In this document: piece after piece, positions 36,554 through 47,432 of the stretch
Position numbering within the stretch: the first letter of the stretch is position 1
How the letters are laid out: every line of letters begins with the position of its first letter
From: Ostrinia nubilalis
Lineage: Eukaryota > Arthropoda > Insecta > Lepidoptera > Crambidae
DNA: 64,000 bases
NCBI RefSeq assembly: GCF_963855985.1
Contig: NC_087093.1
Span: 13,655,001-13,719,000, forward strand
Direction of reading: 5' to 3'
Translations under genes and position numbers: made by a program
Notes under the pieces: generated by a model
Database searches by the model: none
The model's input: the letters and a program-made list of their open reading frames with translations, nothing else
Told to the model about the DNA's origin: nothing

Positions 36554-37328
36554 TTAGAGGATGAACAAGAGGTGGCATTTTGAGCATTCATGCTCTTTCA
36601 ATATTCTTTATTACTTTAGCGTATGTGAAGGTACATAGAAGGTTAGTAGTAAGTAAGGTCAATGTCGAAATTCAACTTTCAAAGATGGTACGGAACTCTG
36701 TTTTAATTTTCTTTTGTTCGGTTTATACGTAAAATTATTTACAGGAGAGAAGTAAATCTTTCTAACAATACAATCACCAAGTCGATGTCGATATCGATAT
36801 TTCATATTGTGCTGTACCACACTAAAATTTCCGCTGGGTGGCCAGCGTATTGAAATAAAAATGTACACACTTTTGACTGACCATAATAAGTAAAATAATG
36901 AAACAGGCAAATTCCACGAACATAATTAATTGTATTATTACAAACGTTTGGATATAGGATTTATTTACATTAATTAATTAATATATTGGCCAAAGCTGTT
37001 ATTGGCATTCATACACACTAAACTTCTTTAAGTAAGATTTTCATATAATTACTTTGTATGTAATGTTGTTGGTATGCCTCATTAGATAAATAAATAAATA
37101 AATTTTCCAGACTGGCAAAAAAGGAAAGTGAGAAAAACTGAAAAACTTAATTTCAATTTTTATTTACAGAGCAAGAAACTATTAAAAGCCTTGTTTCGAA
37201 GGTTAACAAAAATATTCCTACACATTTTTATTATAATAAGTACTTACATTATACACATGACTTGAACAGATAGAGAAAAATGGTGAAAAATACAAATATT
37301 ATTTATTATTATAGTATATAATAAGATC

Positions 37329-39776
37329 TTATTGATTTTTAAAGTGTATTAATTTCGTGTATAGATGTCTAATGCATTTCTTCGGTTCAGTCTTCTTGGA
37401 CAAATAGTTTACTCTAATAATGAAATACTTTTGTATCACCATTTTTGCAAGTTCAATATTATGGACAATAAAATCACTATCAAAATAATGACTTTCGATG
37501 TTTGGAAACAATTGTCGACCAACAAAATGTTTTAACACTCTAATGGTAACCCATTGTGGCGAACAAGAGGGCTTAACTTTTTTATCGTCGCTTATATGTT
37601 TTCGGATTTCCACTTCACAAAGACGACATAATTCAATAACTTCTTTCGATGCGTACTTTAAGCCACCTCGACTTTTTTGGTGTATTAAACTTTTGTCATT
37701 TGGCTCCCCACATAAACCTTTTATGCATGTACTGCATTTGATTTTTTTAATAAGAGAAAAAACTACATAGCCCGCTATATATTCCACTACCTTTTCTCCA
37801 AAAGGCGATAAGAACGTTTCGATCTCTATTTCTGAAATCATATCACCTTCATCTGAAGATTCACCCGTTGAAAATGTCGTTGTTTCTATTTGTCGGGAGG
37901 TGGAATTAATTCTTTCAATTGCTGATCCACAGCTAAGTATCGTGATTTTTTCCAGTGGGATACAGTTCGTGCCTCTTTCATTTCTGTTTAACTCAGTGTG
38001 GATTAATATTTTTTTATATATGGATTCAAACTGACGAGCAGTTGGATTATCGGAATGACCACCATGGCTTCGAACAACCGAAAAAAAAATCTCCAAATGA
38101 TCCTGGCTTATTTTATGTAATGGTAAATAAGTTAGCTGTGTATTTGACGCCAACACCAAATTTTCAAACAGCCGTTTTGTACTTTCGATTCATACCAAAA
38201 ATCCGAGGAAACCAGTGTATCGAGGCGATTTTAAAAGATTTACTCTATTGAAATCATTTTTGCGATTTGGAACGTCGGTCTCCAAATTCAATAGAATTGT
38301 TTTGGCTTCATTTAATTTAGAAAAAGCCTTCTCATAGTTTTTTAAATTTAAAGCTTGCTTAAACCCACTACCCCTAGTTTTACAGTCAAGAATGTCGAAC
38401 AAATCGTTGATTAACTTTAAAAAATCTGCTGTCGCATCAGCATTTTTGAAAGTGGCTAGTTCCAAAATATTACTACAAAATAGTAATGCATCGGCTACAC
38501 TCGTGCTGAAGAGCTGAGCTGCAAGGCGAACATTCATGATTTTGGTTTTAAAAAAAATATGATTAGCCTTCAATTTGTTAGCCATGTAAATAAGTTCCTG
38601 ATCCTGTAATTCATGTAAATTCTGAATATATGACCAGACAATTTTTTCACCAGAGTTAGTTTTGACTAAAAAGTTAAAATGCTCGAATGCATTACGAACT
38701 AATTTTAACATATGGCAGGGGTCTAAAAAGAAAAAAATGTTTTGGCCAGTTTGCGGGTCTAAAATTGTGGTCTGTAAATTATTTTCATCCAAGCAGCAGC
38801 CCAGCTCTTCAGCCATAGCAAGATTCGCTTTGGTTCCGTCGCAGGTCAGTGCTTTGATTTCGACACCTGTTTCGTGAACTAAATGAAATGCTTGAGTCAG
38901 TTCACCATTTACGCCCTTTACTAAAAAGTATGCAATGGGGAGTTTCCAGGTGGTATTTATACCTACTAATAAAAATACCAACACGTCAGTTGCTTCATCC
39001 GAGTTATCGGTTAAAAAATCAAACCCAAAATCGACGTAACCGTAATATCTTTGATTGCTTGCTACATATTCCGTTGTCTGTTTAATTTTCATTTCGTCGA
39101 TTATCAAAGTACAATAAATTTTCTTCTCAGGGTTACTTTCGGCTCTTAACTTTAATGCTACAAGCGCTTCCTTCGTGAACCCTGGCTTCCCGTCTATTGA
39201 GCTATACCACTTTGTTATAGTTCTCGGAGCAGGCAAGCATGTCCCAAAAGTTTTCCGCACATATCTGTAAGCTTTTGGTGAGTAAAAATGTAATGTCAAA
39301 GCGAAAGACCTCAGAGCAGGCGAATATTGGGTGGTAGGTGTTTTTCCTGTTTTGCTTTTGATTAGTCGTCTGTTCAATAGTTCTTTTTCCTCGATACTAA
39401 TTTTGTCCAAGGCTTGTCTTTGGTCTCTTTGAATTAGAGATTTTTTTGTCAAGTCATCCAGTATTTCTTTTAGTCCTGTAACTTTTTTCTTCAAATATCT
39501 TCTTTGTGATTGTAGTCGTTTTATTTGTTTATTTTTCAATTGTAGACACTTCTTTAATTTAATTTTTCTTGGTGAATCTTCTAATTGCACTTTGGGGGTT
39601 AAATCAGGCGAGTTACTCGATTCAAGGGTATTCGATTGCGACATTTGGGGTTTGCAATCCTCGACGCTTGGGACAATTTCAAGGGTTTGAGGTGGATGGG
39701 GGTGTCCAGATGTTTCAAACTTTTTCTTTTTGTTCATAGACGTTTCGAATTCAGCAGGTTCTTCGCATGGGTCAAC
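37329..39776 (-). CDS. Transposase exon 3 (coiled coil and catalytic core), with a TGA
   Basis: A TATTTAG acceptor precedes 39776. The frame is open to a TGA at 38190-38192 and, in the same frame, continues beyond it to the stop at 37329. Reading across the TGA preserves family-like sequence on both sides (SPRYTGFLGFLV before, IES..LFEN after, then HKISQDHLEIFF). The stop is therefore a single-base lesion or a regulated stop, not a frame change. Order of parts: coiled coil about 55-125, RNase H-like core from about 145, inserted P-element GTP-binding region after about 300, and C-terminal core after the TGA. Confidence 0.85.
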
Positions 39777-40083
39777 CTAAATATAATATTTTTTATAACT
39801 CGATAAAATCAAATTGCTTAAAGTGGAAATTGAACTTTAATGTATTACCTACTAACTAAAATCAGTCATACTCTATAAAAAAACACCAGTTATCGTTAAA
39901 GTTACGTTGAACGTTAGGTGGTGCAACTCAGACTAAGAAGGTCAGTTCAACGTTTACAAAGTAACGAGAAAAAGCAATAATAAAATTAATCTTTTTCTGT
40001 TATAAAAAAAAACTGTTCATAGTCTTCTGACTGATCGCATGATGGAATAAAGGAAAAAAAAATAAAAAAAATAAAAAAAAAAC

Positions 40084-40267
40084 CTTTTTCAACTTCAAAG
40101 TTGGCACGGAATTCGGTTTCAATTTCCTCTTGTCATGTGATTTAAAAATGAAACAGGTAGTATCAAAATGCATTGAGCAAACTGCGCTCTAACGTTTTGG
40201 AGTCCAGGATACATGATTGTTACAAGCCTGGATCCAGATATTGCGAGTAGTTGGATCTTTTGGAAAT
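40084..40267 (-). CDS. Transposase exon 2 (rest of THAP finger), with a TAG
   Basis: An ATTTTACAG acceptor precedes 40267. The exon reads FPKDPTTRNIW, then a second W, a CSMHF block giving the last Cys and His of the finger, and KPNSVPTL, which matches the AVPT-like box ending THAP domains. An in-frame TAG lies where family members usually have a tyrosine or similar residue before the CSMHF block. The donor after 40084 (GTTTTT) is weak, but its phase 0 agrees with exon 3. Confidence 0.7.
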
Positions 40268-40643
40268 CTGTAAAATAGCGGGAACTTACTTAACAAGTTT
40301 ATTATGTCAGGGTAAATGTGATAAATTGAAAATTATTAATAATCGCCGGTTATTATGAATAATTCCCGACAGTCGAGGTAAAAGTAATAAATGAATTTAC
40401 ATTTATCAGTGATTATTAATAATGTATTAATACTAACAAATATCATAAAAGAGAACACCTATTGGCAGTATCAAATTGTTTGCATAGAATTTCGATTATA
40501 TTGTTATAAGTACACTATCCTTAAAATATTACACAATTAGGAATTTTTGCTTTCCAGTCATTCCAGTGGCAACACTTCTAGAAATTTAGTTTTTTGCAAA
40601 TTTAGTGTATTAATTAATGTGAAATAAATAAAATAATATTTAC

Positions 40644-40723
40644 CGATGGAATGTAATGTTGTCCTTTTCAAGATTTGATGTTTCAGATCTCTTCTTACAA
40701 TTAAAAACACTGCAATTCACCAT
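40644..40723 (-). CDS. Transposase exon 1 (start of THAP finger)
   Basis: The ATG at 40723 opens MVNCSVFNC, whose two cysteines are the first pair of the C2CH THAP finger. The exon ends TTC CAT CG before a GTAAAT donor, leaving phase 2. Exon 2 supplies the last base of the Arg codon. At 80 nt it is too short to be noticed as an open reading frame on its own. Confidence 0.75.
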
Positions 40724-40854
40724 TTTTATCGCAGCACATTACTCTTCAATAGTGACATTTGGAATATGTCATTGGTGGCGCTGCAACTAGTTTTTATAAA
40801 CTGAGTGAACCACTGGTCTACTTACATTGCTAGAGGGGATTGCCTGTCAGTTCC

Positions 40855-40877
40855 ACTCCTGTTATTTCTGCTCTCTG
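40855..40877 (-). repeat. Right terminal inverted repeat of the P element
   Basis: Exact reverse complement of 35688-35710. It is followed by the 8-bp target duplication at 40878-40885. Confidence 0.9.
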
Positions 40878-40885
40878 CTAGCAGC

Positions 40886-43800
40886 AGTAATATAATACTT
40901 TGGGAAGAACAGGCTAATTGATACTTTCAGCTTTCTGAAACTCTGACACATTCAAATGTTACTTTTATTTTTTGTTGTAGCATCTAAAGAATAAACACTG
41001 AATGATTGTGTTATTTGAAGGTACTCTTACTTAGAATGATTCTGATTTCTATCTTTCCTCGTTACAAATCCTCATTTGCAAAAATTAGTTTCGGCCATCC
41101 ATCTATCTATGCGTACCATCGGACCAGTCCAAGCGTGATTCTCTCTTCATTCTCATAGTATTTAAATTTAACGGTGCACCAGAAATACACACGTGTTTTC
41201 ACTGTACGAGTTTACTATGTGCAGTGGTTGATTGTGGGAGGTGAAAGAGTTATGGTAAAAACTTTACTGTCGACCCAGATAGCTGGCGCCGGACGCTTCC
41301 TTGTTTATACGATGTGTTACGTATAATTCTTTTATGTTAAACATGTATACGAGTCTTTTATCTTGAGCGACGGACGACCACCCAATTAGGCTTAGCGGTA
41401 ATGGGACGCCTTTAAAACTGAGGGTCACGGGTTAAGAAACGGCTCAAGTGGTCGTAGACGAAGCTTGGACAGTTGATTGTAAGCATTTAAGGAGTAGTTG
41501 ACGTTTTTCTTAATAAGCAATTGAAAAGGAAACATTTCGTGTAGAGTTGAAGTTTGTTATGATATTGACGCAAAATCAGTGTCTCTGAAGACAATGTAGC
41601 ATTTGTTAGCGATTTAAACTCAGGATGTTTTGTATCTAACTTATGGAGCGATGCAGAACTTCAATCTGTCATAGCCGTTTCATTGTCAAGAAGAGCCTCT
41701 ACAAATGCAATTTATTCAATGGAGAGTTCTGACGAAACTCGCACCAACCTAGTAGAAAACAACGCACATTCCATGGAGTGCTAACATTCGTAAACGGAAC
41801 AAAATCGGTGGTTTCTCCTATAATTTACACGTATGCGTCGAATGCAACGCACTAAAGTGTTGTAACAACGTATTCTATTTTGGTTTTGGGAGCAGCGACC
41901 CAGTGCTTAATACAGTCTTCATTCACGCCGATGATTCATGTATTGTTCATCCACACTTGGACTACACTCCTCGGGCCATGTGTTCGGCTGTCACACTCGA
42001 CGGCACCGTATGGATAAACCGAACCATGTCTTGAAATTCTGTTCTGTATTGTATTCTAACTTAACAGCTATTTCTTTTTGTTTTATGAGTCATTAGATGA
42101 TTTTACCTTATTAAATGATTTCACTAATTTCTTGGATCATGTGCTTTTATTATCTCAATTTTCTTTCGATATTGCAAGTTGGGAATAGATCTATATTTCT
42201 GTTACCGAAAACGTTTTATTATCTGCTCAATTTTGTAACATGATATTTTACATCAATTTTAATCAAATAATTTCTAGACTTCAATAACAAATAAAATATC
42301 TTTCTGTTGTTCTGTTCAAACTGTTGATTTTTATCTTTGTAGGCTTTCGAAGAATGGCCGTGCTTTAAGAAAACTTTCTTTCTACATGAGAGCGTTGTAT
42401 TAATATGAGTCTGTACACTGAAGTGTGGAGTGTTCTCAACACTTTCTGTCCACTTGAACGTGCCGAAAGCTATCGTTTATCTTACAGAGAAACTCAGAGC
42501 ATCCTCCTTAAGAGGACCAGTAATAAAATTTCTTTGCTGTTTGCTTCGCTGTTTCCATTTAGTATTATTGCATTTTTTTATGTACCTACTTGCATTGTTT
42601 GTTTAATATAAATATTGTGGCGTGCATAACGTGTAACTGTACCTATATCTAATAATCGATCATACACTTAACAAACAAACACACTCCAACTAAATAGTTT
42701 AATCATCACTGGATATTATTGAATTTGTCTTTAGCTCGAAATCTGAAATGATACTTTAAAGAATAGATTCATGCGGTACAACACGATGCATCAAAATTTA
42801 GATAACCAATACAAATTAATTCGCAAGCTAGAATCCTACGCGAGTTTGAATAGTTTATGAGCTCGGTTTTAAAATATGAGCCTTACTTCTAGTGTGTTTG
42901 GTTAGCGTATTGTTCTGCAACAAACAATATATTTATCAAACCGTTTAATTGCATCGACTAACGGTTTGTATTGACATTGACTGCGGTTCAAATTTGGTTT
43001 AGTGATTGCGTCAAGCCAAATACGCTGCGGTCATTAGAATGTCTCCCAAGCCTCGGTCAGACGCCGTCGCCCATTATAGCATCTCTGGACAGCCGTCATA
43101 AATGATTCATGCGTGTCAAGTGATGTGCCTAGTAACTTATTACTCGAGTACTCAAGCACAGTTACAGCCAGCGTCAAATAGTTGGCACCCAAAGTGGCCA
43201 GAAAGTTGACAATACAACCTTATTCCAATGGTAACAAAGACGCGTTGCGAGTTTTTCGGCTACTTTGGGTGTCACGAACTATTTGACTTTGTTACTTGAA
43301 GATGACTCATATTTTTATTTGGAGTATCCAAACATACTTTCTGAGTAGGTCTACTTTTACCCCTTTTTTCATGCGTCGCTAACCAGATTTGCATACGCAA
43401 CCGGATTTGAAGAAGCCAGATAAGGTAATCCTTTAATGATTCGTTGAGTATTGCGCAGTCTTCTGAAGTCTCTACCATACAACTTGTAAGTAAATTTTTA
43501 TTCGTCAAATTCTACAAATGCCACCATCCTATGATTTCCCTTGTCGATCAGCTACACTGAACTACTAACAGGCACTAATTCCCAATGAACTGTTTTTCAG
43601 CGTTTACCAATGTTTGTCAATGCTGCACGTCACTTATGTAGTACAGTTAAGTGCGGGCATTGACGGCACTTGCGTCGAGTTCACTGCGTTTGAACATCAA
43701 TTATTTCAATTGCCTTATCTGGCCAGCTGTCCTTGCGCTGCCACCATGTTGCCAGCACTCCTCACTCAGCACTCTGACTCAGTATCTATGCCTCTGAGAT

Positions 43801-44282
43801 TGGCTATCAGGCTATCTACACGTTGAGCAACAAACGTTACGCCTCCTCATTTCCTCCAGCACGACTTTCTTTATAAATTAGATAAGCGCTAATAAAACCG
43901 ATGAAACATTTTATCGGTATTTGCGCAATTACTACAGACCTTTTCTCGGATAATGGAAACGTTATTCAATTCTACAATTATATAAACGTCAAGATACGTA
44001 TTTGCAGTGCTGCACTAAATAACCATGCGGCGTTCACGCGCAACCCAACACGTCGAACGGTCTGCGCGCGCGCACTTTGCGGTCAACTGCATTTGCGATA
44101 CGCTTGGTACACTAATGAATAACCCCAGCTTAACATTTCCAACTATGTGTTCCATAAAAATTGTATGAACGCCGCTATATTAGATAGCTATAATACAATA
44201 ATAACTCATGTGCTCATTAGATATGCCGCACGCAATATGACAGTGCGCCAGTCGTATTCACACTTCTCTTCATATTTGTTCT
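40886..44282. other. Non-coding interval; one weak tRNA-like stretch
   Basis: AT-rich sequence with no gene recognised. Positions about 41385-41450 resemble a decayed tRNA-derived SINE head: a D-arm-like GGCTTAGCGGTAATGG, then AACTGAGGGTCACGGGTTAA where the anticodon arm and B box would be. The B box is degraded (GGTTAAGAAAC), so the call is weak. Confidence 0.35.
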
Positions 44283-44330
44283 TGTGGACAAAAAAACTGA
44301 TTGATTGATGAATCAGTTTTTTTGTCCACA
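44283..44330. repeat. Perfect 20-bp hairpin
   Basis: Arms 44283-44302 and 44311-44330 are exact reverse complements around an 8-nt loop (GATTGATG). Confidence 0.85.
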
Positions 44331-47300
44331 TCACTTAAAATATTGGTCATGAAAATTCTGAAATTGATTGGAGAGTATCAGTTATGCTTTTATTTAGGAA
44401 AACTATTTGAAGTCCAATGAGTCACTCACTGTCGAAAACCCGATCCGATGCTGATGCGATAATCACTTACGAAGCCGGTCGTTAAATCTCATTTTCATCG
44501 TTACTTTTATTGCTTATTGCATCGAAAATATAGTACACTGTTCCTACGTTGATAATATGATGATACTATAATTTATGACACCAAACAACTGTTTTTGTTC
44601 CGTTCCGTGAGCACGATTAAATATCCGCTAATTGCAAAACACCCGTTACACTCAAAACATTAAATGTTTCAAAGCCTACCCGCAGCGAGTAACTCAACTC
44701 TACGGAATGTTTGTACTGGCGACGGCACGTCGAGTTCAACACTCTGGAACCTATTTAGTTGTAATAGGGGTGATTTTGCAAATGAAACTATAGTCTGAAG
44801 TCTGATGTGCAGTCATCTGTACTTTGGTCTCGGAGCGTAACATTTACCGGTGCTGACCCACTATTTATGCGCGCACATGTCGCAATATTCATAAATGTAT
44901 TTTTAGCAACAATTTATTGCGTTTCTATTGTGATGACTATTAAAACCACTATCGACAAGGAAACACAGCCGCGTTGATGGATGCTAGATGGACAGCACGC
45001 TTCCTCTCCGCCGCCCATATTGTTTCCTAGTTTTCTCCGTTGTCTCGTGCTAGCCACGTACTGAAACACATGATTTATTGTCAAGCACGCTGCGCTGCGG
45101 CTGGCTTTCTTCGCAGAAATACTCATGTTAACAGTCATTTCGCAAGTGATATTCTAAATGATTTATTTATTCCTATTACATGTACCGGAATAGACAGAAA
45201 CATTTTCGACAAGACAACGGAATTCTTTAAAAAACTAAATACATATGCATTAGGTTAGAAAATAAATACATATATAAGGTAATTAAAAAAGGACTGATTC
45301 GAGCAGCCGATTCTTGTTTTTTACCCACTTATCATCACGGTTAGCTCTATCATTTGTATTACTTGCTAATCGCGTGTCTTCTAGAATTATAAAAAAGTGG
45401 ACTTATTTTTGTAATTAGAACAATTGTTTACAATTACGATAACAAGTTCCCTTGCATAAGCTGTGTTTATTTATGTAATCCAGGGCCAACAATTTGCATA
45501 AAACCTAATCTAAAACGTTGATCAAGCGTAACGATGCTTGTAGGTGCGAAAGCGCTTATCGATCACGGTATTATAACACTTGTTGCTTCATTATAGGAAT
45601 TATAGTTGATTCTGCATAAACATTAAACATCCAGCCTACACAATAATTAGTACGGTTCCAGGCTGACGCCGTAATCACGTCCTATGATTGAAATGACTGT
45701 ACTTAGATAAAATGAGAGTCGCATGTCTGCACCCAGTCGTATTTAGCTACGTTCACCAGACGTGAAGTTTTACAACCGATTTAGACTGAACACTCACAAA
45801 AAATCTCGCTAAGTATCAGCAATTTGTACATAATCCTAAAAAGAACAACCCATCTCCGTCCATAGGTCGTTTAACTTCGTAATGGGCGAGACGAAGTATT
45901 TGGAATGTTGTAAAAAATCCCCCTGCCTTAACAGAAGAAATAATAACATCATCCAGCCAAGTCACAGACTCCTTTGGTCACAATTAACTGATATTATTTG
46001 CGCCACATCATTCACTATTAGCCAACAATGCCTTTTCGGCTGCTGACAGATGTCGACAACCACTCGTCGAAGGCTTTCTATTCTCGAAAAAAATGAGAAC
46101 ATGCTCGCTTATAACGTTCTATAGACCCTTTACGAGCTTGAGTCATTTATAATTGGCGTCTAATTGTATGTTTTTGTGTAAAACAGTAGTTAGAAATTGT
46201 GTAACCCGGAACAACTTCTATTCATTTGCATACTCTGGCCGCTCGGAACTCGGCGAGCAATCAATTTCCTACAATTATACAGCAGTCGTAATGTGTACTT
46301 GCTACATAAATTCTCCACCTAAATTTCGTGCAATTTGGTCTAACTAATACGTTTTGTTTCGGACCATTGTAAAAGATAATGGCCCTGTTTGCGAAATGTT
46401 ACTCGTGTTATGACTTCTTGTGAATCTTCTAAGGAAACACTTTTGGAATTGTCTCAAACTGAATAGGTGCTTACCGCTTGTTTCCTTAATGCGGCTCGTA
46501 ACTCCAATTCGTTTCCACCGTGCTCTGTTGACGTCAGCCCAGCCATAACACTTATTTATCACCATTTGTGTTACATATTACGGACATCAAGTTTGTTACT
46601 ACTACCTTGCCTAATACATAAATTCTCACGAAAATAGTGAATTTGTCTTCAAATATCTAAGCTTTCGTGGGATTGAGATTAAAGTTTGAAAGCAGCCAAA
46701 ACTCTAGTTATGGAACAATAGGCGACTAATCATATTTGTGTCGATTATAGCCCTTCGCGGCACATCTCGCCGGTCGCCGCGTTTCCGTTTCATTGTTCGC
46801 TGCTAATTGGGATTAATTTGTTTCGCACGCTGCAATTCATCAGCCGTGGTGGGTGCAACACTGAACTGCGCCCACGCCGCGATACAAACAATACACGCCA
46901 ATGAGTAACTAAATGTTCAGTGTTCACCATCTATGGCCCATCAACCTACAACCGACAACCTCCTAAATTACTGATTACAACTAGTATTGATCTTTGTTCA
47001 AGAACATAATAAGATATTAATGTTATTGTGGGAGAGAATCGTACAATGCCTTTGTTTGGTACAATGGTTTTATTGATTCAATGTGCCTTAGTAAACAATT
47101 GGACTATAATACCATTTGAGGTGACATGCCTAGTTAAAACAGCCGTATTGGACTACCTTTAAACTCGAATATCTGTCCGTTTGAGTAGTTAATTACTGAC
47201 AGCAAAAGATTTACAATACCAAATATACAATTGACCAAGTGACTATGCTAATTTACAAAAAGATACGATCGTTCCAAATTTACCATTTCAAAATAAATCA

Positions 47301-47430
47301 GGCAATATTAACAGATGGCTAATTAATAATACCGTTAATGAGATGTGTTACGTACGTGACACGTGTATTATTTTTGTATATTTTTCATGAGCTTCACGTG
47401 CATTTTTATTCCTCGTGAAATCTCATACAC
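44331..47430. other. Non-coding interval, no gene seen
   Basis: AT-rich sequence. Short open frames (for example 44914-45138 minus and 46153-46347 plus) show no recognisable domain. Confidence 0.5.
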
Positions 47431-47432
47431 GA

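Larger units (their letters stand above)
37329..40723 (-). pseudogene. P-element (THAP9-like) transposase, three exons, two stops
   Basis: Cut-and-paste transposase of the P superfamily, acting on the 23-bp ends of its own element in the nucleus. Exon 1 (40723-40644) starts MVNCSVFNCKKRS and ends at the FH of the THAP zinc finger. Exon 2 (40267-40084) continues FPKDPTTRNIW, a C-S-M-H-F block and the KPNSVPTL end of the THAP domain. Exon 3 (39776-37329) holds a Lys/Leu-rich coiled coil, then the RNase H-like core. Counted from the internal Met at 39737, D214 lies in IIDEMKI, D300 in LTCDGTKAN and DPCHMLKLVRN at about 339-349; the C-terminal QDHLEIFF block is also present. Splice phases agree (2, then 0). 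Exon 2 has an in-frame TAG between the KR and SAVCSMHF residues, and exon 3 a TGA at 38190-38192. Without these it would be about 900 residues, the size of THAP9-type transposases. Confidence 0.85.
35688..40877 (-). mobile_element. P-superfamily DNA transposon, 5190 bp
   Basis: The element has 23-bp perfect terminal inverted repeats (35688-35710 and 40855-40877) beginning CAGAGAGCAGAAATAAC. It is flanked by a perfect 8-bp duplication CTAGCAGC (35680-35687 and 40878-40885). An 8-bp duplication is the hallmark of P elements. The interior encodes a THAP-domain transposase on the minus strand (40723 to 37329). A GACATTT...GGCGCTG motif occurs near both ends (about 35770-35803 and 40754-40783), possibly a subterminal binding site. 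Positions 35711-36171 and 36557-37328 are AT-rich without genes, and a 379-bp MITE has inserted at 36175. Perfect ends and target duplication point to recent insertion, although two stop codons disable the transposase. Confidence 0.85.

Noticed and set aside
41385..41450. tRNA-like or SINE-head-like stretch
   Set aside because: The A-box region is suggestive, but the B box is badly degraded and no cloverleaf with a proper T-arm can be drawn, so it is only mentioned within the interval entry.
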